64,000 bases of DNA. Source: Bacillota bacterium. GTDB taxonomy: Bacteria > Bacillota > Clostridia > Peptostreptococcales > Anaerovoracaceae. The notes under the pieces were generated by a model, which was not told the origin of the DNA, did no database searches, and worked only from the letters and a program-made list of their open reading frames with translations. Shown here piece after piece: positions 1 to 7,457 of this stretch. Position 1 is the first letter of the stretch, and each line of letters starts with the position of its first letter. Made by a program: the position numbers and the translations under genes. Where the stretch lies: contig JAQXQE010000010.1 in NCBI GenBank assembly GCA_029101005.1, positions 1-64,000 on the forward strand, written 5' to 3'.

Positions 1-1112
1 CCCTCTGGTACTGATACCTCGGCAATTGTGTATTTAACAGCCTGGCCTGCCTCGTTAACTGGGAGGTTCTTGAACTCGCCCTTCCACTTATTGTCAGCAT
101 TCAGTGTAACTGTCTTGCCATCTACTGCAACGCCGTTTGCCTTGAGCTGTACTGTTACGCTCTCCGGTCTCAGGTTGTCACGATTGTTATCATCGTTCCA
201 TACCTTTGTTACATCTACGGATGTCTCTGCTGGCTTATGAGTATTTGTTACTGTATAGCCGTTAGCAGCATCACCTGTTATTGCTACTGTGTAGCCTGCA
301 GGAGCAGATACCTCTGTGATTGTGTATCTGATTGCCTGGCCAGCCTCGTTAACTGGGAGGTTCTTGAACTCGCCAGTCCAATTGTTGCCATCGTTCAGTG
401 TGAGTGTCTTGCCCTCAACTGCAACGCCGTTTGCCTTGAGCTGTACTGTTACGCTTGCAGGTCTCAGGTTGTCACGGTTGTTATCATCGTTCCATACCTT
501 CTCAACAGCAACTGATGTCTCTGCTGGCTTGTAAGTATTTGTTACTGTAAAGCCCTTGCTTGCATCACCTGTTACTACTGACTTGTAACCTTCTGGTACA
601 GATATCTCCGCGATTGTATAAGTAATCGCAACGCCAGCCTCATACTTAGGCAGCTTTGTGAATGATCCTGCCCAGTTGTTGCCATCGTTCAGTGTGAGTG
701 TCTTGCCCTCAACTGCTGTTCCGTTAGCCTTGAGCTGTACTGTTACACTTGAAGGTCTCTTGTTGTCACGATTATTATCATCGCTCCAAACCTTAGTTAC
801 ATCTACTGATGTCTCTGCAATCTTGTGTGTATTAGTGATTGTGAAGCCATGTGTAGCATCACCTGTTACTACTTTTACATACTCAGCAGGTACCGTTGTC
901 TCTTCTACTGTGTATACAATCTTAACGCCATCCTTGTATGCTGGCAGATTGTTCCATGTCTTTGTCAGAGTAGCCTTATCGAGGATTACCTCGCTGCCTA
1001 CTGCAACATTGTCCGCATAGAGAGTAACTCCATAGTCTGCTCTCTTTCTGTCGCGGTCGTTATCGTCGTTCCATACCTTCTTAACAGTTACGCTTGTAAG
1101 CTCAGGTGTATC
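1..1112 (-). repeat. Tandem CnaB repeat units of the adhesin
   Basis: Reading on the minus strand, four units follow each other: 1112-828 (95 codons, most diverged), 827-534 and 533-240 (98 codons each, 294 bp period), and 239-1 (cut by the edge). Units 2-4 share long identical nucleotide stretches, for example the segments around 40-80 and 333-375, so duplication is recent or is being homogenised. More units may lie outside the window, and short-read assembly could have collapsed them. Confidence 0.88.
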
Positions 1113-3617
1113 TGCTACGGTGTATGAATCGTTAGTAAGATCTGACTCAAGCTTGTAAGTCTTAACCCACTTGCCGTCGATTACAGACTCACCAGTCTGA
1201 ACCTGTGTAACAACTACTGTCTTAACCTCTGGGTTAAGTGTGTAGCCTACAGGTGCAGCAGTCTCCTTGATGTAGAAAGTTCCCTCTGATGTGAACTTGT
1301 ATACGAGCTTGCCGTCCTTAAGAGTTGTTGTGCCAATCGCATTTGTGCACTCTGCGTCAGTGTATACTGTGAAAACAGCCTTGTTAGCGTCTGTCGCAGG
1401 GATTGCGTTATTTGTGTTGGCATCAATCTTGTTGATTGTGATTGTCACAGGATCAACCTTGTCTTCGCCCTTAACCTTCTCGTTAACGAAAGCGGCAGTA
1501 GGTGAATCGTTACCCTGAACTGTTCCAGTTGTTCCTGTTGCACTCTGGAGTCTGAAGCCTGCTGCATCAGCCTCGCTTACCTCGTATGCTGTTCCAGCTG
1601 GAACATTTACGATTCGGATTGTCTGATTCTGCTTAATTGTGAGAGTAACCTGTCCATTCTCGATGTCACCTTTATCAACTTCGTTGCTACCCTCATAGAT
1701 TCTGTATCCGAGATCTCCTGACTTGCTGTCAGCAGGTGTTGATACAGCCTTGCCATCCTTATCCTTAAGTGTAACTGTGAATGTGAACTCACTTCTGTTA
1801 GCAGTATCGCCTGCTACTTCCTTTGTGATGTTGATTCCACCCTTAACTGTGTTGATAGCTGTAAGCTCTGCCTTGTTGCCAGTCCATACTGTGTTTGACT
1901 TAAGGTCAATAAGATCTTCAGTGTCATTTGTTGTGTTACCGTTCATCATAGGCTGAACTGGAGCAACTTTCAGCTCATAATGATTCTCAACACCTGTAAC
2001 TACTTCGCCGTTGCTGTTCTTATAGTTCTTCTCGTATGCAGTGTACACGTGACCTGGCACGAGGATTCCGTTGCTACCTGCACCGTGAGCATTTGGTGCT
2101 ACAACGATACCAGGAGCAACTGTTATCTCCTGCTTCCATTCGTTTGCTGCATTGAGAACTACTTCCTTGTAATCCTTGCCATCCTGAGTGATTACTACTG
2201 TAATCTCAGATGGTCTGTCTGATCCGCTTGTGAGGTCGTCAACCCATGACTTTGTAACAAGAAGCTTTGTTGAAGCCAGTGGGATTGGATCTGGGTTAGT
2301 GATTACTACTGTACCAGGAGTTCTTACTGGATCCTTTCCAGTTTCCTCCTTCAGCTGTACATAGTCAACCTTAGCCTCTGTATTTGTCTTGAGACCACCC
2401 TGCTGTGTCAGCTGGTTCCACTCAGCAGCTGTAACTGCCTTGTCACCAACCTTTGTAGTTGTGTCTCCATAACTAATTGTTCCGTTTGCAACTGCTGCTG
2501 CGATATCGTAAGCTCTCTGGCTTGGCCATACTGTGAAGCTTACTTCGTACTTTGTATCCTCAAGTTTGCGGATTGAACTGAGATCCCAAGTTACAGTTCC
2601 GTTGTTGAAGCTTGCAGCTGGTGCACCTGCCCATGGCTGTCCGCCCTTTGTGTACTTGAAATCGCCCACTGTTCCATCAACATTTACCATTGATGTCAGT
2701 GACGTCACACCATCAGATACTACAACTGACTCATAGCTGAATTTATTTGTGATCTCGTTTACGATATTAGTGAAAGCCGCCTCAATCTCCTCCGAATCTT
2801 TACAGCTGAAGTAATTATCTTCATTGCCATTCGCATATGTTACGAGATTCTTCATTCTATCGACATTACCATATGCGCCGATTCCGTAGAACTTATAGCC
2901 TGCATCGGTGAATGCCTTTGCATCATCCTTCGCCATCTCATAGCAACGATAAATATTCTGGGAGCTTTCTTGTCCAGTTCCATATGCCCCGTAAGATTTA
3001 CTGTAATCATCCCATCCATTACCTGTGTTACGGAATGTTGGATTACCATCAGATACGAAGATTACATACTTGGCTGCACCCTCGCGTGTCTGAATGGTCT
3101 TTGCCACCTGAAGAGCATCTTCCCAGTTGGTTCCACCATTAGCCTTCAAGTCATCTAACTTGCTGTTGAAGTCATTTAAGCTAGTTGTCTGGGCAATCTT
3201 CACAGATGCGTGATTGCTGAAGGAAACTAAAGAGAGCTGCACCTTATCTGGTGTAGTACTATCGTTGTTTGAGAGAAGCTCTGATGCAAGCTTCTTTGTT
3301 GATTTCTTAGCGGCAGCAAGTCTTGTCGTGTCTCCAGTCTCGTAAGACATTGAGCGAGATACGTCCATGATGATGATTACATCAGCCTTGCTGGACTCTG
3401 TGCTTGCCTGTGACTTGCCTGTGACGCTCAGTGAGAGATTATAGGTTCCGTCACCGTTCGGTGTGAGTGTCTTCGATACTTCTGGTGCGCCAAGATCAGT
3501 TACAGCTGCCCCGCCTCCAGTAGTACCCGCATCTTCTGCGAATGCAATGGATGGCATATAGTTGACCATCATCACACAGCACATCATGATGCTGAATAAT
3601 TTCTTGAATCTTCTCAT
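1..3617 (-). CDS. Giant secreted vWA/CnaB-repeat adhesin (3' end outside window)
   Basis: Continuous minus-strand reading frame of about 1205 codons with no stop before the left edge, so the C-terminus (and any LPXTG sorting signal) is not visible. ATG at 3617 has a GGAG Shine-Dalgarno seven bases upstream; an in-frame ATG at 3629 is less well placed. Residues 1-28 are a signal peptide ending AFA-ED. Residues about 78-295 form a von Willebrand A domain with a MIDAS motif (D85-x-S87-x-S89, a later GGTNW threonine and SDG aspartate). Next come a pilin-like segment with the INITKEVAGD motif, a SpaA-like prealbumin-type domain (FYIKETAAPVGY), and then tandem CnaB domains with the Lys (VTKVW), Glu (YTIAEVS) and Asn (TVTNT) positions expected for self-formed isopeptide bonds. 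Family knowledge says such proteins are wall-anchored host or matrix adhesins. Binding target unknown. Confidence 0.9.
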   Translation of the reverse strand, partial: MRRFKKLFSIMMCCVMMVNYMPSIAFAEDAGTTGGGAAVTDLGAPEVSKTLTPNGDGTYNLSLSVTGKSQASTESSKADVIIIMDVSRSMSYETGDTTRLAAAKKSTKKLASELLSNNDSTTPDKVQLSLVSFSNHASVKIAQTTSLNDFNSKLDDLKANGGTNWEDALQVAKTIQTREGAAKYVIFVSDGNPTFRNTGNGWDDYSKSYGAYGTGQESSQNIYRCYEMAKDDAKAFTDAGYKFYGIGAYGNVDRMKNLVTYANGNEDNYFSCKDSEEIEAAFTNIVNEITNKFSYESVVVSDGVTSLTSMVNVDGTVGDFKYTKGGQPWAGAPAASFNNGTVTWDLSSIRKLEDTKYEVSFTVWPSQRAYDIAAAVANGTISYGDTTTKVGDKAVTAAEWNQLTQQGGLKTNTEAKVDYVQLKEETGKDPVRTPGTVVITNPDPIPLASTKLLVTKSWVDDLTSGSDRPSEITVVITQDGKDYKEVVLNAANEWKQEITVAPGIVVAPNAHGAGSNGILVPGHVYTAYEKNYKNSNGEVVTGVENHYELKVAPVQPMMNGNTTNDTEDLIDLKSNTVWTGNKAELTAINTVKGGINITKEVAGDTANRSEFTFTVTLKDKDGKAVSTPADSKSGDLGYRIYEGSNEVDKGDIENGQVTLTIKQNQTIRIVNVPAGTAYEVSEADAAGFRLQSATGTTGTVQGNDSPTAAFVNEKVKGEDKVDPVTITINKIDANTNNAIPATDANKAVFTVYTDAECTNAIGTTTLKDGKLVYKFTSEGTFYIKETAAPVGYTLNPEVKTVVVTQVQTGESVIDGKWVKTYKLESDLTNDSYTVADTPELTSVTVKKVWNDDNDRDRKRADYGVTLYADNVAVGSEVILDKATLTKTWNNLPAYKDGVKIVYTVEETTVPAEYVKVVTGDATHGFTITNTHKIAETSVDVTKVWSDDNNRDNKRPSSVTVQLKANGTAVEGKTLTLNDGNNWAGSFTKLPKYEAGVAITYTIAEISVPEGYKSVVTGDASKGFTVTNTYKPAETSVAVEKVWNDDNNRDNLRPASVTVQLKANGVAVEGKTLTLNDGNNWTGEFKNLPVNEAGQAIRYTITEVSAPAGYTVAITGDAANGYTVTNTHKPAETSVDVTKVWNDDNNRDNLRPESVTVQLKANGVAVDGKTVTLNADNKWKGEFKNLPVNEAGQAVKYTIAEVSVPE

Positions 3618-3674
3618 GTTTTGCTCCATTTCTTTCAAAGATTTCTTCTTAGTAATAACTTCCCCCAAAAATAC

Positions 3675-3785
3675 AAAAACCGCCCTCCCTACGCAGGAGT
3701 GCGGCAACTGGCTGTCTTTCCATTCTGTCAGCAGAGTGGCGAAGACCCTATAGCTTTCCGTCAGCAGTTTTCACTACTTTTGGCA
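3675..3785 (-). promoter_or_regulatory. Cyclic-di-GMP-I (GEMM-I)-like riboswitch with terminator, adhesin leader
   Basis: Read on the minus strand, the leader shows the GEMM-I layout. There is a 6-bp stem AGUAGU/ACUGCU capped by a GAAA tetraloop, then GACGGAAAGCUAUAGGGUC, then a second arm closing with GACAGCCAGUUGCCG, all close to the family consensus. P1 can form as UGC-CAA with UUG-CC-GCA (plus-strand 3780-3785 with 3700-3707). Immediately after, 3704-3680 folds into a GC-rich hairpin followed by five U (3679-3675), a Rho-independent terminator. The P1 3' strand and the terminator 5' strand share the CCGCA bases, so they exclude each other. By inference, ligand binding would open the terminator (ON switch). 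No search was run. Confidence 0.75.
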
Positions 3786-3834
3786 TGTTTCTTTATTTTT
3801 GAATGCATTTTCCCTAATTTTATTTAGGTTCTTT

Positions 3835-3840
3835 ATTATA
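3835..3840 (-). promoter_or_regulatory. Adhesin/riboswitch promoter (-10)
   Basis: On the minus strand TATAAT is preceded by TGA, an extended -10 element. The expected start near 3828 lies just ahead of the riboswitch. No good -35 was seen. Apart from this and the riboswitch, the 3618-3985 gap holds an inverted repeat TGTCGA-N6-TCGACA (3888-3905) and the nfnB terminator. Confidence 0.5.
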
Positions 3841-3933
3841 TCATTTTTCTCGTAATAATTCTTGTATCTATTTCAATAATTATCTTTTGTCGACATATTT
3901 CGACACAACATTCTACTATCTTTGTACAAAACT

Positions 3934-3966
3934 AAAGAGCAGTAGCTTATATAGCTACTGCTCTTT
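3934..3966. terminator. Bidirectional-looking terminator after nfnB
   Basis: Fourteen-base-pair hairpin AAAGAGCAGTAGCT / AGCTACTGCTCTTT with a five-base loop. On the minus strand, after nfnB, it runs into TTTAGTTTTG. Confidence 0.75.
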
Positions 3967-3985
3967 GTTTTATCTACTAGATATA

Positions 3986-5374
3986 CTACTTATTCTGCAG
4001 GTATTCGTGCATTGCAGCTGCGGCTTTCTTGCCTGCACCCATAGCCTTGATTACTGTAGCAGCACCTGTTACAGCATCTCCGCCTGCGAATACTCCAGGT
4101 CTTGTTGTTGCACCTGTCTCATCGTCAACCTTGAGTCCACCTCTCTCATTTAGATCAACTCCATCTGTTGTATCTCTGATGAGTGTGTTGAGCTTTGTTC
4201 CGAGAGCCATGATTACAGCATCAGCCTCAATCTCGTACTCTGATCCCTCGATTGGAATTGGACGACGACGGCCTGAAGCATCTGGCTCGCCGAGCTCCAT
4301 CTTGATGCACTCGATGCGGTTAACGTGATTCTTCTCATCACCGAGGATTCTAACAGGGTTGTTGAGGAGGTGGAACTCGATTCCTTCCTCTTCAGCGTGC
4401 TCAATCTCCTCAGCTCTTGCTGGCATCTCGGCTCTTGATCTTCTGTATACTACATGAACATCAGCGCCCATTCTCTTAGCGCAACGAGCTGCGTCCATAG
4501 CTACGTTACCAGCACCAACTACAACTACGTTCTTGTTGTGCTTGATAGGTGTATCATACTCATCGAGGTATGCCTTCATCAAGTTGATTCTTGTGAGGTA
4601 CTCGTTAGCTGAATATACTCCAACGAGGTTCTCTCCCTCGATGTTCATGAACATTGGGAGTCCGGCTCCTGTTCCGATGAATACTGCCTCATATCCCTCA
4701 TCGAAGAGGTCATCGATGTAGATTGACTTTCCAACTACTACGTTGTGAATGAACTTAACACCCTTCTTAGCGAGTGTCTCAATCTCGTATCCTACGATTG
4801 CCTTTGGAAGTCTGAACTCTGGAATTCCGTATACGAGTACTCCGCCTTCCTTGTGCAGACTCTCGAATACTGTTACGTCATATCCAAGATTGATAAGGTC
4901 ACCAGCACATGTCAGACCAGCAGGGCCTGAACCGATTACTGCGACTTTTCTTCCGTTTGACGCTACTTCCTTAACATCAGCATTGCCGATGTGCTCCTTG
5001 TGCCAGTCAGCAACGAATCTCTCGAGTCTACCTACTCCTACAGGCTCACCCTTGATTCCACGGATGCACTTACCCTCGCACTGAGTCTCCTGTGGACATA
5101 CTCTTCCGCAGATAGCTGGAAGTGAGTTTGTTGATGTGAGAATATCATAAGCCTCAGCGAACTCGCCTGCTGCTACCTTCTCAATGAACTCAGGAATTCT
5201 TACATTTACAGGGCAGCCGTTAACGCATGGCTTGTTCTTGCAGTTGAGACATCTCTTTGCCTCGCCGATTGCCATCTCCTCTGTGTATCCAAGAGCTACC
5301 TCATCGAAATTCTTATTACGAACGTCAGGCTCCTGTGATGGCATTGGAGTCTTAATCATTACATTGTTACTCAT
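3986..5374 (-). CDS. nfnB: NADH-dependent ferredoxin:NADP+ oxidoreductase large subunit NfnB (GltA-like)
   Basis: 462 residues of the glutamate-synthase small-subunit-like flavoprotein family. The N-terminal domain carries two cysteine sets, C42/C45/C50/C54 and C89/C93/C99/C103, for two [4Fe-4S] clusters. An FAD-binding GSGPAG lies at 148-153, a second Rossmann motif VVGAGNVAMD binds NAD(P)H, and the family's C-terminal GGDAVTGAATVI sequence is present. It overlaps by 8 bp the end of a ferredoxin-reductase-like gene (5367-6215). This two-gene arrangement is typical of NfnAB, which couples NADPH, NADH and ferredoxin by electron bifurcation in anaerobes. No glutamate synthase large subunit is nearby, which argues against a true GltBD role. 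The alternative name 'NADPH-dependent glutamate synthase, GltA' is common for this family. Confidence 0.88.
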   Translation of the reverse strand: MSNNVMIKTPMPSQEPDVRNKNFDEVALGYTEEMAIGEAKRCLNCKNKPCVNGCPVNVRIPEFIEKVAAGEFAEAYDILTSTNSLPAICGRVCPQETQCEGKCIRGIKGEPVGVGRLERFVADWHKEHIGNADVKEVASNGRKVAVIGSGPAGLTCAGDLINLGYDVTVFESLHKEGGVLVYGIPEFRLPKAIVGYEIETLAKKGVKFIHNVVVGKSIYIDDLFDEGYEAVFIGTGAGLPMFMNIEGENLVGVYSANEYLTRINLMKAYLDEYDTPIKHNKNVVVVGAGNVAMDAARCAKRMGADVHVVYRRSRAEMPARAEEIEHAEEEGIEFHLLNNPVRILGDEKNHVNRIECIKMELGEPDASGRRRPIPIEGSEYEIEADAVIMALGTKLNTLIRDTTDGVDLNERGGLKVDDETGATTRPGVFAGGDAVTGAATVIKAMGAGKKAAAAMHEYLQNK

Positions 5375-6215
5375 AATGTCTCACACCTCCTGTCAGATTG
5401 CATACGTGATCGCGGCTCTCCTTCTCTTCCTCTGCGTAGTACGCATTTCTAGCAATGAGAACATCCCAGTCAACGAGTGCTGCATCGAATTCAGGTCCGT
5501 CAACACACGCGTACTTTGTCTCGCCACCAACGCTTACTCTGCATCCGCCGCACATTCCTGTTCCGTCGATCATGATTGCTGTCAGTGAGGCAACAGTCTT
5601 GATTCCGTGAGGAGCAGTAACATCGTTAACGAACTTCATCATAATAGGCGGACCTACAGTGATTACCTCATCATAATTGTTGCCGGCCTCGATGAGCTCC
5701 TTGAGCTTAGCAGTTGTGAAGCCCTTCTCGCCTGCACTTCCGTCATCTGTCATGAGGTAGAAGTTGTCAACAGCAGCCTCGAACTCCTCAGCCAGTACTA
5801 TGAGCTCCTTTGTCTTGAATCCAGCGATCATATCAACCTCAACGCCAGCATCGTGGAGTCCCTTAGCAACTGGGTACGCAAGAGCATTACCTGTTCCACC
5901 ACCAACAACGCAGACTTTCTTGAGGCCTTCGATCTCTGTTGGCTTGCCGAGAGGACCTGTTACATCCATGATGTAGTCTCCCTCGTTGAGCTGTGACAGA
6001 AGCTCTGTGCTTCTTCCAACGGCCTGGAAGATGATAGTAACTGTTCCTTTCTCCTTGTCGCTGCCAGCCATTGTGAGTGGAACTCTCTCGCCGAACTCAT
6101 CAACTCTGAAGATGATGAACTGACCAGGCTTAGCCTTTGCAGCTACGTATGGAGCTTCGAACTCGAGCCAGAACATATCGTGGCTGAGCTGCTTCTTAAG
6201 CACGATCTTATGCAT
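5367..6215 (-). CDS. nfnA: Ferredoxin:NADP+ oxidoreductase small subunit NfnA (PyrK/SudB-like)
   Basis: 282 residues of the dihydroorotate-dehydrogenase electron-transfer-subunit type. An N-terminal FAD-binding barrel (RVPLTMAG near 45-51) is followed by an NAD-binding segment (VVGGGTGNALAYPVAKGL) and a [2Fe-2S] site with C222, C225 and C237 in GMCGGCRVSVGGETKYACVDG. An aspartate just before the first cysteine (IDGTG) fits the Asp ligand known in NfnA proteins. ATG at 6215 has AAGGAG upstream. It is first in a two-gene operon with nfnB, and the 8-bp overlap implies coupled translation. Together they would balance reduced ferredoxin, NADH and NADPH in the cytoplasm of a fermentative anaerobe. 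Confidence 0.87.
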   Translation of the reverse strand: MHKIVLKKQLSHDMFWLEFEAPYVAAKAKPGQFIIFRVDEFGERVPLTMAGSDKEKGTVTIIFQAVGRSTELLSQLNEGDYIMDVTGPLGKPTEIEGLKKVCVVGGGTGNALAYPVAKGLHDAGVEVDMIAGFKTKELIVLAEEFEAAVDNFYLMTDDGSAGEKGFTTAKLKELIEAGNNYDEVITVGPPIMMKFVNDVTAPHGIKTVASLTAIMIDGTGMCGGCRVSVGGETKYACVDGPEFDAALVDWDVLIARNAYYAEEEKESRDHVCNLTGGVRHYE

Positions 6216-6249
6216 TCTCGTTCTCCTTATACTCTTTTCTAAGATTAAT

Positions 6250-6286
6250 CGGGCTTTGCCCGGAATTGTCTACATCTTCAATTATA
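6250..6286 (-). promoter_or_regulatory. nfnAB promoter region with leader hairpin
   Basis: On the minus strand TTGTATAAT (TATAAT at 6286-6281, with a TG one base upstream) is an extended -10. The leader then contains the short perfect hairpin CGGGC-TTT-GCCCG (6262-6250). The hairpin lacks a U-tract, so it could be an operator or an mRNA-stability element; function unknown. Confidence 0.45.
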
Positions 6287-6295
6287 CAACAAAAC

Positions 6296-6328
6296 AAAAG
6301 GGCTTTGCCATTAATTTGACAGAGCCCC
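6296..6328 (-). terminator. Terminator after ddl
   Basis: Minus-strand hairpin GGGCTCTG / CAAAGCCC followed by TTTTG. It separates the ddl transcription unit from nfnAB. Confidence 0.7.
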
Positions 6329-6343
6329 GCTGATATTTCTTCT

Positions 6344-7456
6344 TTAGATTACTGATGGACTTCTCTCGATAAGCGACCAATTCTCGTGCTCTCTCATCGC
6401 ATATGTCACCAATCTGTCAACAAGTTCAGTTGTTGTAACGCCTTCGCTGTTCCAGAGGCTTGGGTACATTGAGATGTCGGTAAAACCAGGGAGAGTGTTA
6501 ATCTCGTTGAAGTATACCTTGCCTTCGGCAGTGTAGAAGAAGTCTACTCTCGCAAGCCCTCTGCAGTCGAGTCCTCTGTAGAGGCGAATTGCCTTCTCTC
6601 TGATCTCATCCATCTTCTCTTCTGGAATATCCTCAACTACTCTGGTCATCGACTCAGGATTTGTATACTTTGACTCATAGTCGTAGAACTCTCCAGCTGA
6701 GAGAATCTCACCAATACGGCTAGCGTATGGCAGACTGTTGCCCATTACAGCAACCTCGAACTCACGACCTACGATGCACTCCTCTACGAGCACCTTATCG
6801 TCATGCTCGAGAGCACATCTGATCGCAGGACCGAGCTCAGCGTAGCTTTTTACCTTAGTAACTCCTACAGATGAACCTGCTGAACAAGGCTTAACGAAGA
6901 GAGGCAGTCTGTCCTCGAACTGAGCCTCAATTCTCTCGATTACGTTCTTTGCGTCGCGATCCCAAGCCTTGCGTCTTACGAGGTAATGCTCTGCCATGTC
7001 AACTCCTACCAGGCTTGCGAGTGCCTTAGTCGAACTCTTGTCCATGCAGTTTGCAGAAGCCTTAACCCCTGAACCTACGAAAGGAATCTGCGCAAGGCTG
7101 AAGAGCCCCTGAATCTCACCATCTTCTCCGTGATCTCCGTGAAGAACTGGGAAGAAGCAGTCAATCTTCTTGATTGTGATTCTCTCGTTATCGTTGAACA
7201 TATAGATTCCACCAATTGTAGGATCGTGCGGAACAATACATCTTGTATTGCTGCAGTATGTCCACTTGTCATCAGCAATCTCATCTGACTTAGCTTTTGT
7301 TACATACCACTGGCCTCTCTTAGTGATACCAATTTTGACAAGCTCATACTTGTCCTCGTCGAAGGCTTTGATTACATTTGCCGCGGAGTGAAGTGATACA
7401 TCGTATTCGTCCGACTGACCCCCGAATACTACTCCAATTGTTAGTTTGTTACCCAT
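6344..7456 (-). CDS. ddl: D-alanine--D-alanine ligase
   Basis: ATP-grasp ligase that makes D-Ala-D-Ala for peptidoglycan precursors in the cytoplasm. The N-terminus VVFGGQSDEYDVSLHSA matches the Ddl signature. The ATP-grasp core shows FVKPCSAGSSVGVTKV, VEECIVGREFEVAV and GEFYDYESKY, and the metal-binding end FNEINTLPGFT. The frame opens at 7474, but I take ATG 7456, because AAGGAG stands correctly before it and it removes overlap with the upstream prmC stop at 7458. About 370 residues, normal for the family. Nothing indicates a vancomycin-type D-lactate ligase cluster. It is last in the long minus-strand gene set and is followed by a terminator. Confidence 0.93.
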   Translation of the reverse strand: MGNKLTIGVVFGGQSDEYDVSLHSAANVIKAFDEDKYELVKIGITKRGQWYVTKAKSDEIADDKWTYCSNTRCIVPHDPTIGGIYMFNDNERITIKKIDCFFPVLHGDHGEDGEIQGLFSLAQIPFVGSGVKASANCMDKSSTKALASLVGVDMAEHYLVRRKAWDRDAKNVIERIEAQFEDRLPLFVKPCSAGSSVGVTKVKSYAELGPAIRCALEHDDKVLVEECIVGREFEVAVMGNSLPYASRIGEILSAGEFYDYESKYTNPESMTRVVEDIPEEKMDEIREKAIRLYRGLDCRGLARVDFFYTAEGKVYFNEINTLPGFTDISMYPSLWNSEGVTTTELVDRLVTYAMREHENWSLIERSPSVI

Positions 7457-7457
7457 C

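Noticed and set aside
28-3158. Many plus-strand open frames across the adhesin region
   Set aside because: They are shadows of the minus-strand coding sequence: Ser/Val/Leu-rich low-complexity products, no ribosome-binding sites, and the minus frame is continuous with clear domains.
3562-4153. Plus-strand open frames over the riboswitch and nfnB end
   Set aside because: They run through a structured leader and a terminator, have no domain character, and oppose the real genes.
3986-5374. Assignment as glutamate synthase small subunit GltD
   Set aside because: No GltB partner; the overlapping ferredoxin-reductase-like gene fits NfnAB instead.
6344-7456. Vancomycin-resistance type D-Ala-D-Lac ligase
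   Set aside because: No VanH/VanX-like neighbours, and it lies in a housekeeping gene set; the ordinary Ddl reading is simpler.
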